From Gonocerus acuteangulatus (lineage: Eukaryota > Arthropoda > Insecta > Hemiptera > Coreidae): a stretch of 64,000 bases of DNA. Positions within the stretch are counted from its first letter, which is position 1, and the number at the start of each line of letters is the position of its first letter. Location of the stretch: assembly GCA_946811695.1 (NCBI GenBank), contig OX328123.1, forward strand, positions 40,393,764 to 40,457,763, written 5' to 3'. Below the pieces are notes generated by a model. The model saw nothing but the letters and a program-made list of their open reading frames with translations. It made no database searches and was not told the origin of the DNA. The translations under genes and the position numbers were made by a program. This document shows positions 33,441 through 45,560 of this stretch, in pieces.

Positions 33441-34146
33441 TCAGAATTTTGCGCTTGCGGAATTAGAACTATTTCATCTAACTGAACTATTGCTCTTCTT
33501 TTATAGAAGAGCCACGTCCTAACCATTTCTTTACGAAAAGATTCCTCTTACCTGTGGGATCCCAGAGAATACTTGTTCATCAATCTTGGCTCTTTCTTAA
33601 TGTAAGATTGCAATTAAAGAAGAATGAAAAATAACGCCTTAATGCGACTTCACTTTTCAGAGTTGGCAAATGTAAATGAACGGAAGAGAAGGACAAATAT
33701 GTTCTCCTTGAGCCTGCCAGTGGAAAGAACCAAAGTTCTGGATAATTGCTATTATTTACTGGCTTAATGCCATTCTAGAAGGGCAGCTGGTCGGTGTTTA
33801 TTCCGAGGATTAGGCCATAGATCCTCCTGAAAATGCAGAGGATCAGCTTCTTCCCAACAACAAACTATTTATATTTTGAATGCACCACTGTCTTGTGAGC
33901 TCGGAAGAAGAAATAATGGCTACCCAACCTTTATAGCTCATAGGAATGGTTAATGAAAGGTTTTAATATCTCATTAGCATAGAGTCAGCCTTGCCGAAGG
34001 ATTTACAGGGCGCTGCTTCATATTTTTCAATCTTTGCATAATTCTGCTGATATTTCTTCCAATTCCTTTGAACACAAGTAAACGAGAACAATGAAGATTA
34101 TGATTCTGATACAAAGAGCTCGGCTGGCAAGAGTAGTATAATATCT
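33441..34146. other. non-genic DNA
   Basis: No gene or repeat recognised. Confidence 0.45.
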
Positions 34147-34653
34147 AAAAGGTCGGTCACGCAGGAGCTGTACTGTTACGCAAATTCCTGAGAAATATAA
34201 CATAAAAGATGGATAATTTTAGTATTTTATATTATTAATGAACCTGAAACTAGCTGTAAGGACTCACTTTCTCAATAACTGGCAGGCTGAATAGTTATTA
34301 TTGAAAGACAACAAGCTTCGGGAGATTAAGCTATTCGAACCCATTTACTTAACCACAATACGAGACATAACGCTGTGTTGACAATGCAAAACGATTTTAT
34401 CAGTAAAAACTTTACTAACGGACTGCAGAACGTCCCAAATTATATGAATAAAATGTCGACGGATGGTAGTCCGCACATACATACTAACGTACAGTTACTA
34501 CGAAATACACATTCATATGAACACATATAATAGAAGCATATACATGCCATGATTTTTTAAGTTAAAAAATTTAAATGTACAACGAAGGCGAAAAACAATT
34601 GTTACTCTTTTTTTTATATAAAACTTCTAGTTTTTTCCAATTTGTGACTTCAT

Positions 34654-34716
<63 letters not shown>

Positions 34717-35510
34717 TTAATTCCAATATTCTTTTCCATTTTGTAACTTTTTTAGAGGTTGTTGGAGTATTTTGATTTTTAGTTGCAATTTTATATTTCA
34801 TGTTATATACTTCATAAAAAAAAAAACATGTTTGCACCCTACTTGTTTAAAAGCAAATCGCCTATCAAATAAATATATTATAAATGAACAGCTTGCTCAA
34901 TTATTGATTTTTGTTCGAACGTAAACCCTCCTCCCTCTTAATGGACCGATGTATTTGATGTTTAAAACAAATCTTACTCTTCAGATACCCACGACCGAGG
35001 TTCGTTGTAAGATAACAATTTCGGCAGGTATGAGCGAGTTAGTAATTCGGTGCCCGGAGTAACCTCCCTTCAGATATACCAATATTGCTGGTTAACGATC
35101 TCGTCTAATCCTTTGTTGTGGGAATGCTATATACCTCAGAACATATTGTCTGGAATCCTGGAGATTTTATTGTTTATAAAAAAAGAGGAGCTATTGCTTA
35201 TTTTATTATTATAATGGTTTTATAATAGACTTATTTATTTATTTATAGCATAGGTTATGATTTTTATTTTATTTTTTTATTAGTTCGTACTAACGAGTAA
35301 AATAGTTGGTATTATAATTTTGATAGTAAACACACGGCCCTTCGGCACTGTCCTAAAAATAAAACTTCAAAAAATGAAATATATATATATACATACGTTT
35401 TAAAGCGGGTAACTTTCGGTATCCAGTGGGTAGGATCGACGAAGATTTGAAATTTTTCAAACATTTTTCATGTGTGCGCCCTCATGTGTGATGAGGTTGT
35501 TGGGAAATTC
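34147..35510 (+). mobile_element. HINE-like element, diverged subfamily C
   Basis: The start is AAAAGGTCGGTCACGCAGG, with a changed box ACGCAAATTCCTGAG (34178-34192). About 34915-35110 matches the tandem unit of subfamily B. Near 35380-35460, TATATA and GTATCCAGTGGGTAGGATCG match its 3' part. The terminal hairpin is not recognisable. A long T-run has been inserted or expanded inside. Confidence 0.55.
34656..34714. repeat. poly(T) run, about 59 nt
   Basis: An uninterrupted T-run creating a lysine-run open frame on the minus strand, which is not a gene. Confidence 0.9.
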
Positions 35511-36944
35511 TTATAATTCTCCCTGAATCACAGAAGCGTCCTTATTCAGAATAACTTCTTCATGACTAATTATCCCTCTTGTATCATTTCAATTCTTTAA
35601 AAAGAACATTTTTCAATATAAACTTAGTGTATCAATACTTTTGACACGCACTTTAGGTCGTTTTGATAAGAGTAAGTTCTATTTTGAGATTAGAATGAAA
35701 ACCGAGCATGATGGAGTTCAATAATTATGAATTACTAAACATTCGTAAACGTTGATTATTTGACAATCTGCATAAAAAATCGCGCATAAAACAATTTATA
35801 ACGGAACTTATAAAATTCGCAACTATAATATAAACGGCGTTAATAGCCCAAGTGTTGATTGTCCGTGAAACACACACAAAAAAATAATAATATAAAATTA
35901 TAACTTTGTGTTAAAATATATTTTTTTAAAGTTAAATAAAGGATGTATTATTACACTCAAAAAATATGTGGCTAATTGTTGTATATCAACATATACAACG
36001 ATAAGCCATATACTTTGTAACATGCACCACATCTTTCCTAATCATGGGGATGTAAACATTTCGAAACATTCTTGTAGACAACTGTGTGCGGTTATCTCCA
36101 ACCTACGTTGTCCTACTGATATAATCTTACTTCTAGGAAATATGTTAGGCTTTGAAATACATCTGATACAGTTTCTCGTTTACGCGAAATTTAACGAAAT
36201 GACAATAACTCTTCACGGCTGGTTATAACTTTTTTTTGTTTTTTGTTTTTTAAATTCTGCCTCTGGCCCGAACTTAATAATTTTTGATTTGGATAAAGTA
36301 GATGAATCTTAAAGTATCTCCGTCTTTTTTGAATTAACGAAACAAAACGTCTAGTTTTCGTCAGCTCCTTTAAATGCCTAACACATTCACATCACATAAC
36401 TAAGCAATACAATCCAATATGACAGATACGCAACAAAAAACTAACAATTGAACATGAATGTAAAGCAGGACAATCCACATGACACATCTGATCTCTTTTG
36501 TGAAAAACTCCCACTCATTGTTCCCATTCTACACAACCTTCGTAAAATAAAATTGGGTGACAAAATATGACACAACTAGCCGTATGTATGCGTTGGAGCG
36601 ACTGCTAAGGTATTTTGGAGCGAGTTCGTTGTAGCTGCTTCAGTTAATAGTGTCTACATATTAAATATTCTATTATTTATTATTATAATAGTCTTATTTT
36701 TTTATTTATGTCATAGAGTTCATTTTCAAAGTCAATTTGTTTTTGTATTTAGTTTATACTTTATATACTTTACATATTTGACTAACATTTATTTACTTAC
36801 TTTTATTTTATATTACACTTCCTCCCAGTATCTGAGGAAAACTTCCAGCCATGAATTTTAGTAAATAAATAAATATAAGATTTCACAAATTACTATACCT
36901 ACAAAAACTATACCTAGAAGTGTGTATATACACACATTGTTAGC
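35511..36944. other. AT-rich non-genic DNA
   Basis: No gene supported. An open frame of about 106 codons at 35908-36228 has no ATG at its start and no recognisable domain. Confidence 0.45.
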
Positions 36945-37080
36945 AGAAACGACCCACTTTCGCCTCTTAGGGCGGGGTAGCTTCGGATGAATTCAGCCAA
37001 TAGGAAGGGAGAATTTCCGGAAAACCAATGAAATTCCATGGAGGGTTAATCATCCAATCCTCTACAACTTAGAAAAGCCT
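36945..37080. repeat. dispersed repeat shared with 40555-40680
   Basis: Shared blocks: GAAACGACCCACTTTCGCC against GAAATGACTCACTTTCCTG, and GAATTCAGCCAATAGGAA against GAATTCAACCAATGGGAA. Both contain an imperfect hairpin. Family unknown. Confidence 0.45.
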
Positions 37081-37500
37081 GCATGATTTAAAATGAAACG
37101 AGTTACTTTGACCCCATTTTCAAATGAATAGAATTTTGAGGGACAAACAAAAATAAAAGTGATAGTATTTCTGGCGACAAACACAGCTATCAGATTTCTA
37201 TACTTTACACATTTTAATTATTTCTTTGTTGTATTATATAGATGTTTTTATTTTTTATAGATTATATTTTAGATTGTTTAATATCACTTAGCTTTCAAAT
37301 TAGGTCTTCAAGTTCGTAATTTCAGTACTTAACACCTTGGCTGCGGATGACGCGTCATGGGAGCTACCTGGCAAGCAGGGAGAAAAAGTTAAAAGGTTTC
37401 TGGGATCGGCTAAAAACCCCTAGGCTGGATTATTCGTTCCTCCATCGTCTCAGGGAGTGTTTCGAGTGACTTATCCTCAAATCATTCCGGGCTCAGACCT
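37081..37500. other. non-genic DNA
   Basis: No gene. TTAA (37329-37332) followed by CACCTTGGCTGCGGATGACG resembles a piggyBac-type end, but no partner end was found. Confidence 0.4.
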
Positions 37501-37639
37501 TTCTGTGAATTTTTGCAGGAGTTTCTTCACCTTATCTGCGTCATGGTTAAAAACATGTTTCGTAAGGAAATTATCCTGAATTTCCAATGGGTAAGTTATT
37601 TTTTCACATTAAAAAACAAATAGAATCATAAAATGAAGA

Positions 37640-38200
37640 ATAAATTACCATTTTTTGGATGGTTTGAGGTTTACCACTCCCGCAGTCAAAATGTTTAAGT
37701 GCCGTTTTCACTGACTGAGGTAGGCTTATGGAATGGATTCGTCGGAATCAATACCTTTCTGATATTACAAATTTTCTACCGTTTTGGAGAAATTTAAGGA
37801 AATAAGCCAATAGCCCTAAACTTCTCATTTCTATTGATTCCATTTTTTTATTTATATGGTTTTTTTATGAAATCAAAGATTTTTTTTGTTTTCAATTTTC
37901 TCAAAATGATTAAACATGCCGCAATGGAAGTGGTTTAATTCGATTTTCTACGCAAAAGTACCCATTGAAAGGATGCCTATTTAAAACAATAAGGGCTACG
38001 GTATTTTTGTAGTAATTTAAGCAAAAAGTAGATTTCGGTTGACGGATGTTCCTAGTTAACGTATTTGATCTTTCGTTTTAGAAAACGTATGTTTGTGGCA
38101 AATGTTGTCAATGTCAGGCCATTTATATATTCATTTATATATCCACACATACATACAAACATATGCATACAAATTTGAACGAATATTCTTTTTGAGGGAT
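37640..38200 (+). mobile_element. HINE-like body fragment, very diverged
   Basis: Traces of the family body: GTTAACGTATTTGATCTTTCG, a GGCAAATGTTGTCAATGTCAG-type target segment, a TATATA/CACACATACATACA tract and AATTTGAACGAATATTCTTT. Neither end is found. Confidence 0.35.
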
Positions 38201-38940
38201 TTGGCTTAAGAAATGTAGCCACATGCTCCCAGTACATTGTTATTATTATAATTATTTATTTATTTGGTGTTCCGCTTCTTTGGCGATAATACAATGAACA
38301 GCTTCTTCTGAAATTGGTCTCACTAGGAAACCAGCTTGTTCTTCGATTGTATATGGTTAAAAGTATGTGTTATTTAGTTTAGGGTTAAAATAAAAATATC
38401 ACTTAGTATTCATGATAACTGGTCTTTCTGAAGTAGGTCAGCACTTATTCGAATTATAAACGCACATTTAACTATCACAGCAAAGACAAATAAAATTGCA
38501 AACAGAATTTTTTTCACAGAAATAATATTACTGGTGGTAACAGGTGTCTGTTGATCCATAGCCATTCTTGTTTAAGATAATTCTCTTACAGTGAGCCGAT
38601 ACCATTACTTACAATGTTGCAAGCAATTGCGGTCACAGTATTCCTTCCCTACAGGTTGGCTTTGTGTTTACTCTGTATTCCAGCCACAAACACAGTGAAA
38701 CACTTCCTTACAGAATTATCATTGCTACTACCACTCCCGAACCCGCTATTGGAGTGGTGTTGTCGTCCTTACAGTGGCGGGGTTGTGGAAACCAATGAGC
38801 GATGTTGGCATCCGCATGTTTTGAGGGAAAACACCGTGAACAGGTGAACTATTATATTTACTTGAGAAGAGTAATTAATGGGTTGCGATGGATTATTCCA
38901 TGACCGATACCATAAAAGCTAAAGCGGTGGTTTTCGACCT
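38201..38940. other. non-genic DNA
   Basis: No gene supported. GTTGCAAGCAATTGCGGTC near 38622 is similar to GTTGCAAGCAATCGCG near 39402, a short direct repeat. Confidence 0.4.
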
Positions 38941-38949
38941 ATTGGGCTA

Positions 38950-39180
38950 TATCCTATGACCGAGATTCTATCCAAGAAGACAAAACTACGGATTTTCATC
39001 ACCAAAACCAGTCCTGGTCTATTGTAGTGAAACGTGTAACCTTTGTAAACGGAAAATTCTGGGAATCAGAAGATCTGAGATAATCGCAAAAGAAGATCCG
39101 TGGAAAATCAGGGAGCAGCAAGCTATCTTCCTGGAAATAAGGAAAAATAAAAGGAATTGGGTAGAACATACACTGAAATA
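38950..39180 (+). pseudogene. LINE (RTE/BovB-like) ORF2 C-terminal remnant
   Basis: Reading across two shifts: LSKKTKLRIFITK, then PVLVYCSETCNLCKR, then RKILGIRRSEIIAKEDPWK and KRNWVEHTLK before a stop at 39178-39180. This is the pattern LSKKTKLRIF...VLLYGCETW...W.GH.LRK that ends ORF2 in RTE-like and related LINEs. RT catalytic motifs are absent. Clade assignment is tentative. Confidence 0.6.
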
Positions 39181-39190
39181 GAAGCCTTAC

Positions 39191-40554
39191 ACTAATTGTA
39201 AAAAAGTGGAAACCCAAATGAGGTCAGTAGATAAGTACCTGGGCACAGATAGGCAGAATATTGCAAGAAACAGGAAGTTAGGCTGCTGAAAGAGCGGAGT
39301 AGCGTGCACTTGTAGGTGAAACATGCCCCACAAGGAGTTAGTGGAATTCGTATTAGTTTGACATTGTACATTGGGGCTCTGAGGGATACGAATATTGGAA
39401 TTGTTGCAAGCAATCGCGTTCTCTTTCCTTACCTTCAAAACGTTTATTACAATTACCCGCAAATTGAAAGAAACTAAATTATTCTACTCGTATACAATTG
39501 TACACAATTAGTTTACCTCTCTTTACTTTAAAAATAATTAAATAGTGGCCTTACGGAATTAAAAATCACATGAAAAGTCGACGTGCGGAAAGGGTGGTAA
39601 AACGCAAGTATTACGAGATCAGTTTACGTTTACTCTGTTTCAATCTAAACGGGTCCCTTCATCTAGGAGAAGTGCGATTTCGCGTTATCCTAGGAAAAAG
39701 TTGAGAATTAAAGGATAACGTTCGTTTCACGGAAAGTCGTTCGGGCACAAAGTTCATTTGACTACAGATGTAGTGACAAGACGTCGTTTCAACAATCCAA
39801 AAATCAAGCAATTAACAGGATCATGAAATCATATCCTCTTCGGTAAAACTACGTAGAAACTGACACAGATTTGGTTCCCACCATTAGACGCTTGGCCATG
39901 CAGAAAATATGATCATGCAGGCCTGCCTCCATGACTACTCGCTCATAAATTGATTAAAATAATAAGAATATTCTATTCGTTACCAAAACTGTTGCTGTTG
40001 GATGATAATAATTTATGGTGTGGGATTTAACGCGCGCACAACGAGTATATATAACTGATTTGATATGTATATAAGGAAAAAGTAAATAATAAAACGTATT
40101 AGTTGTAAAATATTATCAAATAATTTGAAAATGTTATGAGGCGTATGGAGACAGGTTGCTGTTTTTCTTGATTTGTTGTTATTGTATAATTTCTGTTTTA
40201 TGAAGCTCTAATTTCTCTACGTAATAATCTTTTTTTTTTTTTTTTTTTTTTCTTATTTACTGAACTGAGCAATAAATCGTTTAAGTTATATACGATCTTC
40301 AAAAACGAAGTGTTCTTGTTTCCTTCTTCTTTTTCTGTAGCTAATTTTGTCTAATATTTTCATGCCAAGGTATAAAGACGGTTTATTGGGAAGAGCCGGT
40401 TCCTGTTGGTAGCCATTTTTAATTATGGCGAAAATTCGTGCAAGGCGTGCGGAGAGTATGTGTAATTCATACATCGTTCTAATGTTCTAATGCTCGTTAA
40501 GCAGAACCGCCAGGGCCAACCAAATTGCCGGGAGCACGAGGATGGAAGACATGC
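39191..40554. other. non-genic DNA
   Basis: No gene supported. T-run at about 40231-40250. Confidence 0.45.
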
Positions 40555-40680
40555 CATGTTTTTCGGCGGAAATGACTCACTTTCCTGTTAGTGGGTGGAA
40601 TTTTAAGGAAGAATTCAACCAATGGGAACAGAAATTATTCAGCAAAGCTAATTAAATTAATGAGAAGGATAGACACCAAT
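40555..40680. repeat. dispersed repeat shared with 36945-37080
   Basis: See that entry for the shared blocks. It lies directly before the foldback element. Confidence 0.45.
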
Positions 40681-41427
40681 TACTGCCGAGTCATTCCATG
40701 TCAAATCAACACACTTTTTGACCTCACCCTTTCCGATTTTAATGAAAATTGGTACACCCAAAGTAGGTGTTGGGACTAATAAAAATACCAAATTTCAAAT
40801 TTTTATCTAAAACGGTTATCAAAATACGGCCACATAAAGTTATCAAAAAGCGTCAAAATCTCGCTTTTTCAAATTATTTAAATAGACATAACTCCTCTCC
40901 TGTTTACGTTACAAACATGGAGAAGGTGTCATTGTTTAGCTCTTTATATCCCCTTTCAAACGACATGCAACACATGATAGGTTATGAGAACAAAATTTTT
41001 TCAAAATCAAAAATAAAATTTTGAATCTAAATATTTTCAAAAGCGCATCTTCAAAAATTTTGAAAAAATTATACATAGTAGGTCATATTATTACTAATTT
41101 GTATAGCAAATTTGGTTTTGGGATGGAAATGGGTTCTAAGTCAAAATAATTTAGAACCGACGGCGGCTTTGGACTAACGGCCGAAGGCGGCTTACGTATT
41201 TTTATATATAAAAGCTTTTTAATACATAATTGTATAATTTAATCCAAACTTTACTGTTGCATGTATTTTATAGACACTTTAACTTCATTATCTTAATTAC
41301 AAAAATAAGTAAAAAAAATATAATACCTTAATAATTGGTTGTAATAAGTTTAATTTAGAATATTTGTCTAAAATTTAATGATATATTGTACTCAAAATAT
41401 TTTTATTGACTAGGAACTTAAATAAAA

Positions 41428-41950
41428 CATAAATATCAACAATTTACATATATATAAATGTTAAACTATTAAAGTGGTTGAATATTTTACAGTGAAACTT
41501 GCACAAGGTCTGCAAATGTTGGAGGTACTGGGATTACGTTTCATCGCTTCTTGAAATTTCATATTCGGTTACCACGTAATTTCTCCCTTTTGGAGTTATG
41601 AGATTCACGGTACATAATAAATTAGTAAATGGGAGCCGTAATATATCTAGTCTTCTTCAGTAGCTGAATGATGGAGAAGGTCCTTTGGGATGAAGGAAGG
41701 AAACTTTTACTTCATCTTCGTTTTTGTCCATTATATAACCAAGGCACTAGTTAGAGTCATAGACTATACTTATGTCCTATTCACTAACGTATTATCTACT
41801 GTGAATCCCATTACTCCAAAAAAAAAACATTACGTGGTAACCGAACATGAAATTTTCAACACTTGTTGACCATATGTACGTTTCACTGTAAAATATTCAA
41901 CCACTTTAATAGTTTAACATTTATAAATATGTAAATTGTTGATATATGAT
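41428..41950. repeat. nested hairpin element in the left arm
   Basis: Arms share ATGTTAAACTATTAAAGTGG, AATATTTTACAGTGAAAC and TCGGTTACCACGTAAT in inverted order. The right arm of the large palindrome lacks this element at the corresponding place, so it probably inserted afterwards. Confidence 0.65.
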
Positions 41951-42470
41951 TGTTGATATTTATTGTTTTGTTGATTTTTGTATATGTTTTTCCGTTTGAT
42001 AGTCTTTCTGAACAAAAGTCTCAATGGGCACAAAACCCGAAAGTTGAAACATTTGGTACTTTTGGGTATCCGAAGTTTTCCATTTTTAATTTTTGCAAAA
42101 TCTCGAGATCTCTGGTTGGAAGGTTTCCCAAGCCATTTGGCCAGTAAAAAAAAATACTTATCAATGATTTTTGGAAGACCTTTCGAACGACACCACATTT
42201 GACACTCATACCCCACCCCCACAGGGGTGGGGGGAAGCTTTTTTTTTTGCAATTATCGTCTATTCATTTTCATTTGAAGATCTTTTCGAAGGCAATTCAC
42301 TGAAACTTTGCCTCACGCCCTTACCCCACCACCAACCCCTTGGGATATGCTCGTCATCATCAAAACATCAAATATCCGACATCTTACTTGCTGAATCATA
42401 TGTTAGATGCAGCTGATCGATAGCAAACGAAAAGTCAAAACAGTTGACAATAGTCTAAGAGACAAAAAGC

Positions 42471-42486
42471 GGCCCTTTTCAGGGCC
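42471..42486 (+). promoter_or_regulatory. histone-type mRNA 3' stem-loop sequence
   Basis: GGCCCTTTTCAGGGCC: a 6-bp stem, loop TTTC, closing T-A pair, preceded by an A-rich flank and followed by ACTA. This fits the metazoan replication-dependent histone 3' stem-loop (GGYYYTTTTCARRRCC, then ACC-type flank). No histone coding sequence is visible upstream, so it is either a captured histone 3' end or chance. Confidence 0.5.
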
Positions 42487-43593
42487 ACTAATATTAAAGT
42501 CTGCTAACGGAACACTTTTTTTGCGAAAAAAGGCCTTTTTTTTAAACACACGAGCTGGAGGTGGGGTGGGGTGCGGGTGGGGTAAGGGTGTGAGGCAAGG
42601 TTTCAGTGTATTGCCTTCGAAAATATCTTTAAATGAAAATGGATAGACGATAAATGCAAAAAAAAGCTTCCCCCCACCCCCGTGGGTGGGGGTGGGGTAG
42701 GAGTGTCAAATGAGGTGTCGTTCGAAAGGTCGAAAAATAATTGATAAGTATTTTTTTTTACCGGCCAAATGGCTTGGGAAACCTTTCAACCAGAAATCTC
42801 GAGAGTTTGCAAAAATCAAAAATGAAAAACTTCAGAGACCCAAAAGTACCAAAAGTGCCAACTTGTGGGTTTTGTGCCCATGCGGACTTTTGTTCAGAAA
42901 GACTTTCTTTATCCAACGAGCATAGTTTCGTTCAATTTGACCGAAAGCCATTTTCCATTAGGAAATGGCGGGGTCCTTTTAGACAAATATTCTAAATTAA
43001 ACTTATTACAACAAATTATTAAGGTATAATACTTTTTTAAATAAGTTTTGTAATTAAGATAATGAAGTTGAAGTGTCTATAAAATATATACAACAGTAAA
43101 GTTTGGATTAATTTATACAATTAGGTATTAAAAAGCTTTTATATATTTAAACATACGCAAAATTAGTCCAAAGACGCTTTCGGTTTTAAATAATTTTGAC
43201 TTAGAACCTATTTCCATCCCAAAACCAAATTTGCTATACAAATTAGTAATAATATGACCTACTATATATAATTTTTTCAAAATTTTCGAAGATGCGTTTT
43301 TGAAAATATTTAGATTCAAAATTTTATTTTTGATTTTGAAAAACAGGAGAGGAGTTATGTCTATTTAAATATTTTGAAAAAGCGAGATTTTGACGCTTGT
43401 TGAAAACTTTACGTGGCCGTATTTCGAAAACCATTTTAGATAAAAATTTGAAATTTGGTATTTTTATTAGTCCCAACACCTACTTTGGGTGTACCAATTT
43501 TCATTAAAATCGGAAAGGGTGAGGTCAAAAAGTGTGTTGATTTGACATGGAATGACTGCCAAAAGTACACGATCATGTATAATGTAAAAGGTT

Positions 43594-43596
<3 letters not shown>

Positions 43597-43654
<58 letters not shown>
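43597..43654. repeat. (TA)n microsatellite
   Basis: About 29 TA units just outside the foldback element. Confidence 0.9.
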
Positions 43655-43659
<5 letters not shown>

Positions 43660-44520
43660 CACTTTTTTTTTTTAGCCATTTTTGGAAAAATTGTGGCTTT
43701 TTAGGCATAGAAAAATGGCAATGTTTCTGAATTGGAAGTGAATGGTCGAGCATCCATCTCCCGATATGTGAATTGTATTGATGTTCTTGCTAGAATGCTT
43801 TGATAGATTGGTAAGAAAAATATTTTCAATTGAACCTGAAATAATTGCTGTTTACAATTATTTTACTTTAAGAAGTCTTATTTGACCCTAGTAGACATCA
43901 AATCTACGCGTGTGACGTTGAAAACATGTACGACTTAGACTGCCACTAATTTTAATGACGCACCTGAATTTTTTCGATGACTGCTACAACTTTCATCCTT
44001 TCCTATCTAGCGATATTTCTAACGGTTTAAAAGATATTTCAATTGAGGGCCGCTTTCATGCTAGGTTGGCGCTCTAGTTCATGATGGGCCATGGCCTAAA
44101 TTATATATATATATATATATATATATAAATTATTGTATAGTATAAGATTGCGACCCTCTGACATTGTGACGGCGTAATAGATACATTAGGGAACCAAACT
44201 TCTTAGGTCAATATTAAGCGCTACTGCATCTTCTACGTGTAAATTATTATAATTCTTAGACGTTCAATTAAATACATATGTCAGTGACAATCTAATCCGT
44301 TGTAATTTTTAATGATAAGAATTTAAAGCAATGAAAACCGAGATGGTATTAATCATATCGGTTTCTTCCGACAACCTCAATGGGTTTCCCAATATACCTG
44401 TAGACTTAGCCGTACAACAGAAGTTATGCCGGGGTTGGTTTCACTCCAGAGGCTGTCTATAATTGTGACTAGGAATATTTTTAGTTATAAGCTCCTGAAG
44501 GTGTGCCATTAAGACGTGAA
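43655..44520. other. non-genic DNA
   Basis: No gene recognised. Short TA run at 44103-44127. Confidence 0.45.
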
Positions 44521-44534
44521 ACAAGTAGACAAGT
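44521..44534. repeat. target-site duplication, 3' side of I-clade LINE
   Basis: ACAAGTAGACAAGT, identical to 47439-47452. Confidence 0.85.
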
Positions 44535-45194
44535 TTGTTGTTGTTTACTGGTGCTTAAGGGCAAAAAACTGCGAGGTCATCATTGCCCGAGCTCTTATAT
44601 TTATTTATTATTTTTTTTAAAACATTATCTAATTTAATTTATTTGATTATTTATTCTTTTAATTCCCTGTAAGTGTTTGATTGTTTGTATGATAGCCGCC
44701 TTAGCATTGGTAAAGGTATTAGATATATTAAGCCTTAATTTGATTTAAAACTACACATTTATGAACAGTGGTTGTATAAAAAGTATTAACATAATCGTAT
44801 CCACTTACAATTTTACATTTTTATCTTTTTTACATTTTTGTTAAATAAGTGTTTTTATACATATAACGTATCATTTTTTTAATATGATCATTTTTTTATT
44901 TTTAATATATACATTATTTTATTTATTTATTTATTTTTTAATTTTTTTTTATACTTTTTTTTTAATATATATTTACTTAACAAACGTGTATGTTTGTGCT
45001 TTTTTTCATTTTTTAATATATGTATACACTTTCTTTTTTTTTTCTTTTTTTTTTATTATTTTATTTTTCTTTTCTTTTCTTTTTTTTTTCTACTTTTTTT
45101 TTATTATATTTACTTTATTTTTTATATTATTTTTATTTATATGTTTTAATTTCATACACACTATTTTTTTTCATTTGTTATTCTTAAACCTAAT

Positions 45195-45560
45195 TTACAA
45201 TAAATTATAGAGATTTTCCTCTTTAAGAAAAATAGAATCATCAATAGAATTTTCTGCATCAATAGAATTGGCAGAATTCCCTAAGGCCTTCGACAGATCT
45301 CCAGGTAGTTTGTAGTTTTCCAAAATCCTTCGGTAGTAAATACATTCATTGAATATATGATTGATACTCAGGCGATATTGACAGTGAGTACACTTTGGTT
45401 GTTCCTCCTTGGTGATAAGGTATTCATGGGTTAGTCTGGAATGTCCTATACGCAGTCTCGTTAAGACAACTTCTTCCCTTCTATTTTCCCAACACGATGA
45501 ATCCCATGCCATAACTGATTTATTGATAGTTCTCAACTTATTATTAGTTGTTCCTAACCA
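45195..45560 (-). pseudogene. I-clade ORF2 C-terminal zinc-like region
   Basis: Continues ORF2 after the frameshift near 45578-45588. It reads EWNNTWLGTTNNKLRTINKS, then EEVVLTRLRIGHSRLTHEYL, CTHCQYRLSINHIFNEC and a polar tail ending at 45195. The Cys-x2-Cys...His...Cys pattern recurs in three other fragments in this window. Its role is not established; nucleic-acid binding is a reasonable guess. Confidence 0.8.

Larger units (their letters stand above)
40688..43560. mobile_element. large nested foldback (palindromic) element
   Basis: Outer arms: 40688-41378 is inverted at 43560-42985, including GTCATTCCATGTCAAATCAA at the outer edge and AAAGCTTTTTAATAC further in. Inner arms: about 41996-42345 is inverted at 42905-42545 (AGTCTTTCTGAACAAAAGTC, TTTGGCC, GACACC.CATTTGACACTC, GGTGGGG tracts). 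The centre is about 200 bp (42345-42545). A second hairpin element sits in the left arm at about 41428-41950, with arms 41428-41612 and 41790-41950. No transposase is visible. The overall form resembles foldback transposons or a head-to-head duplication. Confidence 0.75.

Noticed and set aside
34571..34837. Minus-strand frame with a long lysine run
   Set aside because: It is produced by the 59-nt poly(T) run; not a protein gene.
35908..36228. 106-codon open frame on the plus strand
   Set aside because: No ATG at its start, no domain or composition typical of a gene, and it lies in AT-rich DNA where such frames arise by chance.
44884..45210. 108-codon hydrophobic frame on the plus strand
   Set aside because: It is the complement of the A-rich 3' UTR of the I-clade LINE; low-complexity sequence only.
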